From: Prevotella pallens ATCC 700821
GTDB lineage: Bacteria; Bacteroidota; Bacteroidia; Bacteroidales; Bacteroidaceae
DNA length: 32,202 bases
Direction of reading: 5' to 3'
Assembly: GCF_000220255.1 (NCBI RefSeq)
Contig: NZ_GL982513.1
Span: 2,107,341-2,139,542 of the forward strand
Below, piece after piece: positions 1 through 9,179 of this stretch. Position 1 is the stretch's first letter. Every line of letters starts with the position of its first letter. The notes under the pieces are model-generated. The model did no database searches. It was not told the origin of the DNA and saw only the letters and a list, made by a program, of their open reading frames with translations. A program made the position numbers and the translations under genes.

Positions 1-411
1 CCTCATATAAAAATGAAATTGCGCATAAAACGCACTACCCTATTTGTGGGCATATTAAAAAAATATGTACACATGAATAAAAAGATTTAAGAAAACAAAT
101 TCAAGAAGGAAGATGCCGTTAGTTTGTAGGAAATCATACTAAGCGTGTTATAGCTCTTCCTTATTTTCGCTTGCAAAGATACAAAACAGAGATACCCCTT
201 GTCAAGTTTTTCACGAATTATTTTTATTTTGCTGTCACTCCTATCACCCTTTCATCAGTCCTAACGTACTGACGAACAAGCTTCTACGGTAAATGTTAAA
301 AATGACAGCAAAGAGTTTTCAAACTTAGTGTAGTGGATAAGAGATTTACTGAAAAGAGTAAATAATATTTTCACATTCACATCAAGCATTATATTGGCTG
401 TATAATACAAA
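1..411. other. Left-edge region without a gene
   Basis: No open frame with coding character is visible on either strand. The only readable signal is a minus-strand promoter-like pair near 174-205. Transcription from it would run off the left edge, but the first 170 bases hold only very short frames, so the gene it would serve, if any, lies outside the window. Confidence 0.5.
174..205 (-). promoter_or_regulatory. Bacteroidota-type promoter pointing off the left edge
   Basis: On the minus strand TTG (203-205) is followed after 21 bases by TATCTTTG (174-181), matching the Bacteroidota TTG-N19-21-TAnnTTTG pattern. No gene start is visible downstream inside the window, so function is inferred only from the match. 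Confidence 0.4.
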
Positions 412-445
412 CACTGGCTGACTTTCTTGTGAATGCCAGCCAGTG
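412..445 (-). terminator. Intrinsic terminator of the CPBP protease gene
   Basis: A perfect 9-bp inverted repeat, CACTGGCTG (412-420) and CAGCCAGTG (437-445), lies about 60 bases beyond the stop codon of the CPBP gene. On the minus strand it is followed by a T-rich stretch (TTTGTATT). Confidence 0.6.
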
Positions 446-507
446 CACGGTTAATACCTAAATAATTGTATTCCTCTTGGAACTAAGATTTAAATGGTGA
501 GTACCAA

Positions 508-1338
508 CTACTCCAATGCTCGGTTAAAGAACAGTCGACGTTCTTTAACCACAATGATAACAGACACTATAAGCAGTAATACAGTCTGTATACACTTGCT
601 ATCGGGGTGAGTTGCAAATATTTCATTGAAATAACCTGCCGTAATGTGAAAGATAATAGCTACGAGGATATTTCGGTTGGTTTTATAATAGAGCCAGTTC
701 ATCAAGATAACAAAAGGAAAGATACTAACGATGAAGTTCAGACTATAAAGCCAGCCCTCACTCACCACATTAGCGTGATAATAACCCTTAATACCTGCAA
801 GGGGAAAATGCCAAACTGCCCAATAAGCTGCAAACAGCATAGATGTTTTGAAGAGACTCATTCGAGAACGGAGACAGTCTGTTCCATAACCATGCCATGC
901 AAGTTCCTCAAGCGTAGGTGCAAGTATAAGGAGGAACCATACAGGGAAGACACCCGAAGTAAAGGTGTAATGACCTGTAATAATGAATTGCGATGGACTG
1001 TAACCGAACAACAGAGATACTGCCATAGCACACAAGATACTTGCTGGCATCAGTAGGCAAGCTGTGAGATAATATTGCCACTTATCGGAAGACAAGTTTA
1101 GGAATCGTCCAAGGAAATCCTTACGAAGGTCTTGATGTCGAGAGACTAACATAATGGTTAGAATCATTGGGAAGAAAAGTCCTGCCAATCCCAACAATGG
1201 AGCTACCCATGTGCTTTCCGAATAAACTACATGATGACTTACATAACTTGCAGCAAACCAGAATATCCATGGGATAAGGGTTGCCAAGAGATAGAAAAGT
1301 ACCGCATGACGATACTTGATGACGATGTTTTCTTTCAT
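508..1338 (-). CDS. CPBP family intramembrane metalloprotease
   Basis: A 276-residue polytopic membrane protein of the CPBP (type II CAAX protease / Rce1-like) family. Hydrophobic segments run from about residue 13 to the C-terminus. The first family motif is seen as Glu144-Glu145 in EELAWHGYG; the arginine of the usual EExxxR is replaced here by His149. The other expected metal or catalytic histidines are visible at H177 (WHFPL) and H231 (FHITAGYFNE). The family cleaves peptides inside the membrane; members work in prenyl-protein processing, bacteriocin immunity or regulation, and nothing here points to a particular substrate. The gene stands alone, with a good promoter about 90 bases upstream and a hairpin terminator downstream. 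ATG start; length is normal for the family. Confidence 0.85.
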   Translation of the reverse strand: MKENIVIKYRHAVLFYLLATLIPWIFWFAASYVSHHVVYSESTWVAPLLGLAGLFFPMILTIMLVSRHQDLRKDFLGRFLNLSSDKWQYYLTACLLMPASILCAMAVSLLFGYSPSQFIITGHYTFTSGVFPVWFLLILAPTLEELAWHGYGTDCLRSRMSLFKTSMLFAAYWAVWHFPLAGIKGYYHANVVSEGWLYSLNFIVSIFPFVILMNWLYYKTNRNILVAIIFHITAGYFNEIFATHPDSKCIQTVLLLIVSVIIVVKERRLFFNRALE

Positions 1339-1704
1339 ATTGCTTTGATGCTATCAATAACAGTGATCACGTAAATAACAAGACGTACATGAACAGTAAC
1401 AGCCAATGTATTACAAAATCGCAACAAATATACTTCCTACATCGCAAAGAGCCAAAATGAAACACTTAAAATACTCTGTGTCTGATATATTTTTGATTTA
1501 GATTATCCCATATTTAACTCAAATCTGTCGTTAGACCACAATATATATAATTCTTATTACTATAGTATTGTTTCCTAACATCTTTCATTCTACTATCGCG
1601 CATTCTTTTGGCTATATGACGCTATCAATGGCTGATTTGAAGTGAGAATCAGCATAGTCAATATCTAATAGGTTGTATTCTTCAAGAGACCTAATAATCT
1701 ATTA
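1339..1704. other. Intergenic region between protease and HD gene
   Basis: No gene is seen. The part next to the protease carries its promoter (1425-1455). The rest, up to the 3' end of the HD-domain gene, shows no convincing hairpin or frame. Confidence 0.6.
1425..1455 (-). promoter_or_regulatory. Promoter of the CPBP protease gene
   Basis: On the minus strand TTG (1453-1455) is separated by exactly 20 bases from TATATTTG (1425-1432), a full match to the Bacteroidota vegetative promoter. The predicted transcript starts near 1418, giving a leader of about 80 bases before the ATG. Confidence 0.65.
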
Positions 1705-2181
1705 TCAAAGTCCACTCAAATAATCATATTCCTTCTTATATCGTTCAATACGTTCATAATCCTTCTTTGCTGGATTAGGAATACGAGTAAGATCCATATT
1801 GTGAGTAAGGTCGTGCATCTTTACTGCTTTTGCAAGAGCATTGCTTTTAATTCGCTGAATATATGTTTCTCTGTTAGGCGCAAGGTGATGATTGAGCAAA
1901 TGTAAAGCATCGGCAAGTTCAAGTCTATCAGTATCTGATAAGGGAGTTCTTAATTTCGCATCTAATAAGTTAAGCACTTCTTCAACAGAATGTGGAGTAT
2001 CTTCACTTGCATCGTGTAGATAACCCACAACCTGCTCTTTCCAAGTACTTCCCATTTTGGCAACAGTTGTAAGATGATCTGTGAAGTAATCAACCCCAGC
2101 TTTATCCACCTGCCCTTTGTGTAGCTCGCAAGCTAATACGGCAGCACATTGTACGATGTCTTTTTCCTTGTTGACTAACAT
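1705..2181 (-). CDS. Small HD-domain phosphohydrolase (RelA/SpoT hydrolase-like)
   Basis: A 158-residue single-domain protein with the HD-superfamily metal-binding pattern. Numbered from the ATG at 2181, the residues are H21 (ELHKGQ), H36 (TDHL), H56-D57 with E60-D61 (YLHDASED) and D124 (KMHDLTHNMD). The order H...HDxxED...D, together with the spacing, resembles the hydrolase domain of RelA/SpoT and the stand-alone small alarmone hydrolases. The (p)ppGpp substrate is therefore a family-based guess, not shown by the sequence. The frame can be extended nine codons to a TTG, but the ATG is the better start. Its leader is interrupted by a MITE. In the chromosome without the mobile element this would be the gene following dnaK. 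Confidence 0.75.
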   Translation of the reverse strand: MLVNKEKDIVQCAAVLACELHKGQVDKAGVDYFTDHLTTVAKMGSTWKEQVVGYLHDASEDTPHSVEEVLNLLDAKLRTPLSDTDRLELADALHLLNHHLAPNRETYIQRIKSNALAKAVKMHDLTHNMDLTRIPNPAKKDYERIERYKKEYDYLSGL

Positions 2182-2247
2182 TTCTAAAATTGAGTTTATA
2201 TGTAACAAAAATCTCTACAAGTCTACTCTGAGTGATTCTATCATAGC

Positions 2248-2348
2248 GAGACATCTGCAAAACCTCATATAGATAGCGAAATCATAAATATAACTCATTG
2301 ATTATCAATAGTAGCTTTTGGGTGTAAAAAGACTTTTGCAGAGGTCTC
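2248..2348. mobile_element. MITE-like element, 101 bp, in the leader of the HD gene
   Basis: GAGACATCTGCAAAA (2248-2262) and TTTTGCAGAGGTCTC (2334-2348) are inverted repeats matching at 14 of 15 positions. Both ends are flanked by ATAGC (2243-2247 and 2349-2353), a likely 5-bp target duplication. The inside has no coding capacity. This is the structure of a non-autonomous transposon relic moved by some IS transposase with the same ends. Confidence 0.75.
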
Positions 2349-2354
2349 ATAGCA

Positions 2355-2385
2355 CAAAGATACTTCTTTTTATGAATACTTTAAC
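2355..2385 (-). promoter_or_regulatory. Probable promoter of the HD-domain gene
   Basis: TATCTTTG on the minus strand (2355-2362) matches the -7 box. The region 20 bases upstream reads GTT rather than TTG, so the -33 element is weak. Without the MITE the leader would be roughly 70 bases; with it, roughly 170. Confidence 0.4.
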
Positions 2386-2423
2386 CCTTTACCCCTCCTA
2401 ATTTCATAGTATTATATAAAACA

Positions 2424-2457
2424 AATTGCAGCAACCCATTACCGGACTGCTGCAATT
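2424..2457 (-). terminator. Hairpin terminator, probably the original dnaK terminator
   Basis: AATTGCAGCA (2424-2433) and TGCTGCAATT (2448-2457) form a perfect 10-bp stem with a 14-base loop, followed on the minus strand by TTTGTTTTAT. It begins about 16 bases beyond the chromosomal copy of the dnaK stop codon (within 2474-2492). Before the element inserted it would have ended dnaK. Confidence 0.7.
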
Positions 2458-2473
2458 ATTTTAGTTTTAAAAA

Positions 2474-2492
2474 TTTACTTCACTTCCTCAAA
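2474..2492. repeat. Left attachment site (copy of the dnaK 3' end)
   Basis: TTTACTTCACTTCCTCAAA is identical to 21805-21823, the last codons (F-E-E-V-K-stop) of dnaK on the minus strand. The flanking bases differ on both sides, so the repeat is exactly 19 bp. It marks the left boundary of the integrated element. Confidence 0.88.
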
Positions 2493-2618
2493 TATATTCA
2501 ATACTGATTACCAATGATTTACATTTGTATGGTACAAAAATGTTTCCTCAATTTGAGTAGTATTGATTAGAAAACATCTTGAATGTTATCACCATTTACT
2601 GCACGACTGTAAGTTTTG
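2493..2618. other. Left end of the element, downstream of qatD
   Basis: A 126-base stretch without a gene between attL and the qatD stop. It holds TATGGTACAAA (2528-2538), also found near the right end (21677-21687), and a weak 5-bp hairpin (2573-2587). There is no strong terminator for the long defence unit. Confidence 0.5.
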
Positions 2619-3314
2619 TCATTTTAAATATTTTAATCTATTTATTAATTTCATGAAATTTTCATGTATATCCCTCTCAGATAGGTGAACATATTCAAGT
2701 ACATTTCGTATCGAACAGTAACTGTTATAAGGAGCGTCAGTTTCTGTCAAAATTCTTTCTCTTGGTATAGCGGCTATAATCTTTCTCCCATTTTCAGATA
2801 AAGTCATGGCTTCATTTATAGAAAAATAATAACCTTGATCAACAATCTCCTTGATAATATTTACTGGACCTGAGTACCAGTGAAATATAACATTCTTTAT
2901 TTCATACTTTTTCAAAAGTTCTAATAAAGTCTTTTCTGCTCTTCGTGAATGAACACTTAAAATTTTATTCTTACCTTTGAGCATAATCAAAAGTTGAGAA
3001 AGTACATCTATCTGAATATCCCTTGTACTATAACCTTCCTTCGAAAAGTCAAGTCCAATTTCCCCAATATAAGAAGTTTTATCTAACATCTTACCAAAAA
3101 GTTTAAGTTCATTTTGGTTATCAGATATAAGTAAAGGATGGAACCCCAAAGATAGTCGCACATTATGTAATAGCTTTATGAATGGATACCCCATTTGGAA
3201 ATGACTAGGTAGATTAGTCATCCCTATAGCTATATCGCCTTTTCGCTCAACATTTTTGATATAAACTTCAGGATTAGGCATCATGTCATAATGACAATGT
3301 GTATCAATTATCAT
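2619..3314 (-). CDS. qatD: QatD, TatD-family metal-dependent nuclease
   Basis: A 231-residue protein of the TatD-like amidohydrolase fold. The metal ligands of the family are visible: H6 and H8 (DTHCH), E85 (IGEIGLDF), H122 (VHSRR), H145 (FHWYSG) and D193 (TETDAP). TatD enzymes are DNases or 3' exonucleases. The position directly behind a QueC-like gene, a QatB-type gene and a KAP ATPase identifies it as the fourth gene of the QatABCD anti-phage system. Only 2 bases separate it from qatC. It is the last gene of the defence unit and lies 126 bases from the left attachment site. The nuclease role in defence is known for Qat as a system; the exact substrate is not evident. Confidence 0.88.
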   Translation of the reverse strand: MIIDTHCHYDMMPNPEVYIKNVERKGDIAIGMTNLPSHFQMGYPFIKLLHNVRLSLGFHPLLISDNQNELKLFGKMLDKTSYIGEIGLDFSKEGYSTRDIQIDVLSQLLIMLKGKNKILSVHSRRAEKTLLELLKKYEIKNVIFHWYSGPVNIIKEIVDQGYYFSINEAMTLSENGRKIIAAIPRERILTETDAPYNSYCSIRNVLEYVHLSERDIHENFMKLINRLKYLK

Positions 3315-3316
3315 AA

Positions 3317-4738
3317 TTATTCTATTCCAGCCATCTGTTTGATTTCATGAGGTGCTCTTGTTGCTATCCAATCTTTGACTTGTTCATAAGAATGCATACC
3401 TAATCTCACATAATTATTTAATTCATCAGAATCAGTAATTCCATTCATCAATAACTCTCTCCGTATAATATGTTCATTAAATCTATTTTTTAAAAAGAAC
3501 AATAAGGCTTTAAAATCTCTCGTACTCTTTTGTTCACGATTTGAGAGATTATATTTCACTCCATGAAATACATCCGTTCCAATTAAATCTGTATTGTCCA
3601 ATCCAACAGCATCAAGCGAAACTCGCCTATACAGACAAGGTAAACACATACCACAATGATTTATATGTGTTTGTTTAATTATTTCCGAGTCTTTATCCCA
3701 GTAGTGATTATGTCCTCGTTTAGCACAAGAACATGACAAATTGGCTAAATTTATCAATATATCCCTCTTCGAATTATCCTCATAACAATTATTCATCATA
3801 TCGGCTTTTGATAGATATTTATAAGGATTTTCAAACTTATTATTTATACCTATTAATAAAAGTGCTTCTTCAAGTTTTTTAATAAAAGTTGGATGCGTTG
3901 TTCTCGTGCTACATGCACTTCTTCGCCCTTTATCTAAAGGAATATTTATTGAAATTGTACCATTTTCTGGTACTATAAGATTCACTTGTTCACCAATATG
4001 ATAAGCGGAATAAATTCCTGCTGCAAAAAATAATAAAGAACGGGATCTAAATGTAGCTTCAGCAGGACTACCACTGATTTGCCATGTCCCAGGACGTAAT
4101 CCAGCATTTAAGAGTAATCTATCATATTTGCCTTCAAATATCCGATTATTCATACAATAATCCAGAATATTGTCTTGGTCATGTCCTTCTTTTCCTAGTT
4201 CTTTATGCGATATTAAAAGAACCTTCTTTCCCGCGCTTAAAGTCGAAGCTTCATCTATAAAACCTATTAAAGAATCAAGTCCACCCGAAAACAGAGCAAC
4301 TTTTTCATAATCTTGATAATCATAATCCATAATCTTCCTTGTTGGATTATAATCATAACCTTGACCTTGCACAAAATTAATATTCCAATTATCTCCTGTT
4401 AAAAAACTGATTGCTCTATTAAACACTTCACGTCCTTGATTCATAGAATCCAAATTATTAACAGGAACATTGCACAATTTTATTTGTCTTCTCCAGCCAT
4501 CCACAGAATATTTTTGCCGATTTAGGGCTCGGTCTACATTATAAACGATGAATGCAAGTATCAAAAAATCAAAAGCAGCCGAAGTTGTATCTCTAGAAAA
4601 ACTCCATAATTGTTTAATATCAAACTTCAACTTTACAGAATTTGGATTATTATCATAATTCATAAAAGAAAGTTCAAAATCGCCAAGAAATTCGGGGCTC
4701 ATTGAAGGGGTATAGTTTATATTTATTCTTGTTTCCAT
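3317..4738 (-). CDS. qatC: QatC, QueC-like PP-loop enzyme
   Basis: A 473-residue protein with the ATP-pyrophosphatase PP-loop SGGLDS at residues 151-156. A QueC-type zinc site follows: C336 and C338 (SCSC), then C362, C365 and C368 (HCGMCLPC). QueC makes the 7-deazaguanine preQ0. QatC proteins are longer, with an N-terminal extension of about 145 residues as seen here. Related QueC-like enzymes in type IV CBASS attach a deazaguanine base to the N-terminal glycine of a partner protein, which makes QatB the natural candidate target (inference). The start overlaps the end of qatB by 16 bases, pointing to coupled translation. Confidence 0.9.
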   Translation of the reverse strand: METRININYTPSMSPEFLGDFELSFMNYDNNPNSVKLKFDIKQLWSFSRDTTSAAFDFLILAFIVYNVDRALNRQKYSVDGWRRQIKLCNVPVNNLDSMNQGREVFNRAISFLTGDNWNINFVQGQGYDYNPTRKIMDYDYQDYEKVALFSGGLDSLIGFIDEASTLSAGKKVLLISHKELGKEGHDQDNILDYCMNNRIFEGKYDRLLLNAGLRPGTWQISGSPAEATFRSRSLLFFAAGIYSAYHIGEQVNLIVPENGTISINIPLDKGRRSACSTRTTHPTFIKKLEEALLLIGINNKFENPYKYLSKADMMNNCYEDNSKRDILINLANLSCSCAKRGHNHYWDKDSEIIKQTHINHCGMCLPCLYRRVSLDAVGLDNTDLIGTDVFHGVKYNLSNREQKSTRDFKALLFFLKNRFNEHIIRRELLMNGITDSDELNNYVRLGMHSYEQVKDWIATRAPHEIKQMAGIE

Positions 4739-5457
4739 ATTTCTAAAATTTCTGCTGTTAGATTATCTAATATTTTTTTTCCTTCTTGGGAGTCAAGATT
4801 GACCTCTTTTAAATTATCTGTTAACTTTTCGTCTAATTCTCTGTGTAACCAATTTCTTATATGGCTAAGAACTCTTTCTGGATTATCACATTTACTAAAT
4901 ATATGACTCTGAAATAATTCTGCCGAATATTCTAGAATGTATTCTATTTCAAAGCTAACAATCCAATTAACCAAATCTTCTTCAGTAGCATTCTTGATTT
5001 TTTGCTCTATTTCTTCTTGTGTTTCACAATCTGCTAAAATATCATCTAAAAGTTTATCCATTGCATATATTGCAGCAACATCATCCATTGAAGAATCGTG
5101 TTCCCCAGACAAATAGGACAATATTTTTTCAATAAAATCTTTTTTTTCTGCAGGTTGCTGGTCTGCAGGCAATCCACCTATTTGTAGTACTCCTGCTAAA
5201 CCATTAGAACGAACGTCTTCTATAAACGAAACTAAATTATTGGACATTCGTGCACCAGCATTTCCAAATAACGAACGCCCACTACGTCGTCTATTATTTC
5301 GATATACATCATCACCTAGAGCATTTGAAAAACTATATGCAAATTTTTTGCAATTCTCATCATTATTTCCCCGTTCATTAGCAACACTAGTAATCGAACG
5401 TTTCGCTTCTGCCCAATTAGGACCTGTTTTTAATTTATGTGATTGTGAAGTTCCCAT
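4723..5457 (-). CDS. qatB: QatB, Qat system protein of unknown fold
   Basis: A 244-residue protein identified by context and by its N-terminus MGTSQSHKLKTGPNW. The short glycine-serine-rich start before a GP-W motif is typical of QatB. Residues 105-244 are rich in acidic and helical sequence with no recognisable catalytic motif. It lies 1 base after the qatA stop and overlaps qatC by 16 bases. Removal of the initiator Met would expose Gly2, which matters if QatC modifies an N-terminal glycine (inference from the related QueC-CBASS chemistry). No transmembrane segment or signal peptide is seen. Confidence 0.82.
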   Translation of the reverse strand: MGTSQSHKLKTGPNWAEAKRSITSVANERGNNDENCKKFAYSFSNALGDDVYRNNRRRSGRSLFGNAGARMSNNLVSFIEDVRSNGLAGVLQIGGLPADQQPAEKKDFIEKILSYLSGEHDSSMDDVAAIYAMDKLLDDILADCETQEEIEQKIKNATEEDLVNWIVSFEIEYILEYSAELFQSHIFSKCDNPERVLSHIRNWLHRELDEKLTDNLKEVNLDSQEGKKILDNLTAEILEIWKQE

Positions 5458-5458
5458 C

Positions 5459-7270
5459 TTATTTATTTTTTCTTTTTAATGTATTAATTAGTGCCGTAGA
5501 TTTTTTTATTCCTTCGACATAATCATGTATTTCACCCTTAATATTTAATAATCGACTAAAAGTTGTACTTGCTTGCGGATCAATATGGTATGTGTCGACC
5601 CCAGCAAATAGTTGCTTAATACATTCGAGGTTATTACTAATAAGAATGTTATTTTCATCACAATTCAGAATTCTCCAACATATTTGAGAATCAGGATTTT
5701 TACGTAATCTATCATTTAACAAGTGTAACAACATGTTAAGTTCTTCTTCATCTAGGCTATTTAAAATTGCAGGTAGTTGTCTTTTCATTACTCTATCTGA
5801 CTGTATAGAACATAGATTTTTAAAAATGAGACTAACCTTATTAGTAACAAATGAAGCAATAGGCTTTTCATTTTTTAAAGCATCCCTTGCAACCCAGAAA
5901 TAGTCTTGTAAATTAACATCAACAAGCGACGGTTTTGATGCAATCCATTTTGTTAAATATTCAGAAGACCAATTATCTTTCCATCTTGCATCTTGGATGC
6001 CACCTTCTGATTTTGCTTCTTCTTCAGCTTCTGTTATTGGTAAAATGCCATCATTATCTCGCTGTATTTTATATAAATCTTCAAAGCGTGTAGCATATTT
6101 AGTATTATACTCCAGAACCATTAGTTTAACCAAAATATCGGGTTGTATATTATCAAATCCTGCCACATTAGCTAGTTCTTTTCGAACATACAGAGTGTTC
6201 AAAAAGCGTTTTAATTGTCTAGGGTTTCCATTTAAAAATTGTTTCATTATTGGAACAATGGTTAGCATATATTCAACGCTACTAAAATCTATACCAGTAT
6301 TATTTGATTTTATGTTTTCAATATTATATTTTGAATGTTTGTCTCTTCTTCTAAATTCTACATATTTTTTATGAACATTATCAAATGCATTTTTATCCAA
6401 TGTATTTTTGCACAATAATAGTGTTATATATGTTTCTTGTTCATTGTCAGAAAGTCTAGGTATTTTATATGGTAGTTGAATTAATTTTTCGAGATAATCT
6501 GAAAAAGGACTTGAAATTTCTTCTTTTTCTTGTTCAATTGGATAGTGAGTTTTTATTGCATATTCAATAATTCTTTCATCAGCTCCAATAACAAATGCAG
6601 TATTCTTTACATTTACAAATAGCTTTACCGCCTCTAAACAATCAATAATTCGCTCTGGTGCACATCGATCCAAGTCATCAATATACACAATTATAGCCTT
6701 ATATTCTGTCTCTTCTATTAACTTTTCAAAAATGAGACGAAATTTGGCAATGAATTTAGAAGAGTTACCACTACTTACTTCATTAAATAACTCGTTATAT
6801 TCCTTATCTCCAGTAATTTTGTCTATGTCGTCTTTACTAGGTAGCCATTTTTTTATTCTATTTGGAGTAAGATTCTCAAATGCTTTCTTGAGTACAAATA
6901 CTCCAGCTTTTAAAAAATCTATTTTTTGAAAAAAAAGATCTATTTTTTCACCCAAATCAGTACGATTAGCAATATCTCTTTTCAATGAGTCAAGTATAGT
7001 TTCTACTACTGTCAATTTTGTAGAATCAAAATCTTCAAACTGCCAGCTATTGAACTGAATCTGAAGAATATTACAAGCAGGATTAGCTTCCTTCCACTCT
7101 TTAATACCATCATGCAACAAGAGCATTAAACTGCTTTTACCTGACCCCCAATTTCCAAACACCCCTATGGAAATTGGCAACATTTCATCTGCTAAAATGA
7201 TTTTTTTTAATAAATCTGCATGGACTTGATATCCAAGCAAATCTTGTGTTGTTTCGTTATCTGCCCACAT
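5459..7270 (-). CDS. qatA: QatA, KAP family P-loop ATPase
   Basis: A 603-residue KAP-type NTPase. Walker A is GNWGSGKSS at residues 39-47 and Walker B is YIDDLDRCAPER, starting at residue 196. The FNSWQFED motif around residues 73-80 is typical of KAP ATPases. No clear pair of transmembrane helices, as found in some KAP proteins, is obvious. It is the first gene of the Qat set and probably the sensor or motor ATPase. It follows mod after 14 bases and precedes qatB by 1 base. The codons look AT-richer than those of the neighbouring mod and res genes, hinting that Qat and the restriction system came from different sources. Confidence 0.9.
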   Translation of the reverse strand: MWADNETTQDLLGYQVHADLLKKIILADEMLPISIGVFGNWGSGKSSLMLLLHDGIKEWKEANPACNILQIQFNSWQFEDFDSTKLTVVETILDSLKRDIANRTDLGEKIDLFFQKIDFLKAGVFVLKKAFENLTPNRIKKWLPSKDDIDKITGDKEYNELFNEVSSGNSSKFIAKFRLIFEKLIEETEYKAIIVYIDDLDRCAPERIIDCLEAVKLFVNVKNTAFVIGADERIIEYAIKTHYPIEQEKEEISSPFSDYLEKLIQLPYKIPRLSDNEQETYITLLLCKNTLDKNAFDNVHKKYVEFRRRDKHSKYNIENIKSNNTGIDFSSVEYMLTIVPIMKQFLNGNPRQLKRFLNTLYVRKELANVAGFDNIQPDILVKLMVLEYNTKYATRFEDLYKIQRDNDGILPITEAEEEAKSEGGIQDARWKDNWSSEYLTKWIASKPSLVDVNLQDYFWVARDALKNEKPIASFVTNKVSLIFKNLCSIQSDRVMKRQLPAILNSLDEEELNMLLHLLNDRLRKNPDSQICWRILNCDENNILISNNLECIKQLFAGVDTYHIDPQASTTFSRLLNIKGEIHDYVEGIKKSTALINTLKRKNK

Positions 7271-7284
7271 ATAATTACAATTAA

Positions 7285-9168
7285 TTAAACTATTTCATAC
7301 ACAGTTTCATCCCCGCAAATATTGCGTATCTTCAGCCTTAATGGTTTCTCAGTGGAAGTAATTGTACCATCCCACACTTCTTTGGTATCGATACCATTTT
7401 TCCGAACATAGCCGAGTTTGTCGATGAGGATTTCAGCAGCGCTGTGCCATGGGGCGGAGAATTCGGGGGAAGTGCAATCGAGGCTTAGGAACTCAATGGT
7501 TTCCAATCCTCCTTCGCTTAGGGTGATAGGGGTGAAGGTTTTCTTGCCTTTAAGTGCCTGCTGCTGTCCTTTGAGATTAAAGTCGGCTATCTTTTTGTTC
7601 ACTCGGTCGCTAAAGAAACGATTGATTCTTACTTGCCACACTTTAAAAGCATCACCTTCTGGTTGTACTTCCTTCACTTCAAATTCGGCATCATCTTCTA
7701 CAACAACGTTGTCAAGCACATTCTTTAGGTCTCTCAGTTCAACTTCTATCAACGTGTCGTTCTGCTCTTTAATGAATTGTTTAATTTCTTTTATATCTGT
7801 GATGTCAATATAATATACAACTACTTTTTTAGTTCCGTCAGGCAGGTCGGGCATAGCTTCTTTCAGGATTCGATTCATCAGTGCTGTGTCTAACATACGG
7901 GTGCTACTATCCATTAAGTTTGGAAGATAAACAGGTAGCATACCATCTTTTGTGTCGTGAATACTTCCTTCCCAAAACTTATCGAGCGCATCTTCATTAC
8001 GAAGTCCAGGAATCAGGCTCTTCAATCTATCCATCGTCTGCACGGGATTACGATAGAGCGAAACACCGTCTTTTATTTCCAACACCTCAAACTCAGCACC
8101 CGCTTTCACCAAGCGGTCGCGCGTGGTTTCAATGCTGTTAATGCCAATATCGCAATGGATAAACCTGCGACCTAATCTATTAGCAACAGCAGCAGTTACA
8201 CCACTACCACCAAAAAAATCTGCCACAAGCATATCCTCATTGCTGCTGGCTTTGATGATGCGCTCCAATAACGCTTCAGGCTTTTGTGTCGCATAACCTA
8301 CGGGTTCATTTTTGTCAGCAGGCTGTAACATCGACATCCTCCAAACATCATCAATAGTAAATTCGTCAGAATCTACATAAATTACTTTTCCCTGATTATC
8401 TTTTGCATTAACCAATTTTTGAGTTTCTTTATCCCAAATTCGTTTTATTTGCTTGATAGTTTCTGCACGTTTTTCCTTAACCTGATTATAAGTAAATTCA
8501 TCAGACTTACTATAATAAAAAAGTGAATCATGATTTGAAGCGAAACGATATACGTTACCTTGCATTTTGTTGTAATAATACCAAATAACCTCATTTCTAA
8601 ACTTATCCTCTCCAAACACCTCGTCCATCAGAATTTTCACATAATGTCCTATATGCCAATCCAAATGCACATAGATAGAAGCCGTGTCGCTCATAACAGC
8701 TTTGATTGCAACAAGATTCTCATACATCCAATTGAGATAGCGTTCCTTATCCCACACATCACCATACATCTTTTCTTCAAAGTTACGCAGTTCTTCGCTA
8801 TCAATCTCAGTCTCAGCTTGCTTAATAGCTTCTGCCACCTTTGGGTTACGACGAATATAAACCTTCTTGGCATAATCGGCACCACTGGCAAAAGGTGGGT
8901 CGATGTAAACAAGGTCTACTTTTACCCCTTTCTCTTTAAGATAAGCACAAGCAGAAAGACACTCACCACGTAGCACGAGGTTATGATTAGGATTCTTGCC
9001 CACCACTTCTCGGCTTTCTACTTCGTAGAGTGGCATACCACGCTGAATACGTTCAAACACTTTACCATTATCACGATAGCGAAGAATACGCTGCGTGCGC
9101 ACAAAGTTATCGAGTATAGCTTGTCCTTCGAGAACATTAGGATCGTAAGAAATATATTTGATTGCCAT
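7285..9168 (-). CDS. mod: Type III restriction-modification DNA methyltransferase (Mod)
   Basis: A 627-residue beta-class N6-adenine methyltransferase. The catalytic motif IV DPPF lies at residues 90-93, ahead of the AdoMet-binding motif ADFFGGSG at 316-323, with motif X ([14 protein letters not shown]) at 292-305. The roughly 200 residues between motifs IV and X would hold target recognition. The C-terminal 280 residues are the usual type III extension. The length is close to EcoP15I Mod (644). It methylates one strand of an asymmetric site and provides specificity to Res. It lies 11 bases after res, that is, downstream of res rather than upstream as in classical type III operons. No homopolymer or short-repeat tract suggesting phase variation was noticed. 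Confidence 0.9.
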   Translation of the reverse strand: MAIKYISYDPNVLEGQAILDNFVRTQRILRYRDNGKVFERIQRGMPLYEVESREVVGKNPNHNLVLRGECLSACAYLKEKGVKVDLVYIDPPFASGADYAKKVYIRRNPKVAEAIKQAETEIDSEELRNFEEKMYGDVWDKERYLNWMYENLVAIKAVMSDTASIYVHLDWHIGHYVKILMDEVFGEDKFRNEVIWYYYNKMQGNVYRFASNHDSLFYYSKSDEFTYNQVKEKRAETIKQIKRIWDKETQKLVNAKDNQGKVIYVDSDEFTIDDVWRMSMLQPADKNEPVGYATQKPEALLERIIKASSNEDMLVADFFGGSGVTAAVANRLGRRFIHCDIGINSIETTRDRLVKAGAEFEVLEIKDGVSLYRNPVQTMDRLKSLIPGLRNEDALDKFWEGSIHDTKDGMLPVYLPNLMDSSTRMLDTALMNRILKEAMPDLPDGTKKVVVYYIDITDIKEIKQFIKEQNDTLIEVELRDLKNVLDNVVVEDDAEFEVKEVQPEGDAFKVWQVRINRFFSDRVNKKIADFNLKGQQQALKGKKTFTPITLSEGGLETIEFLSLDCTSPEFSAPWHSAAEILIDKLGYVRKNGIDTKEVWDGTITSTEKPLRLKIRNICGDETVYEIV

Positions 9169-9179
9169 AATGAATTCTA

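Noticed and set aside
607..1056. Plus-strand open frame opposite the CPBP gene
   Set aside because: It is a shadow of a well-supported membrane protease gene, with no recognisable protein features.
7285..9168. Phase-variable mod gene
   Set aside because: No homopolymer or short tandem repeat long enough for slippage was noticed in the gene or before it.
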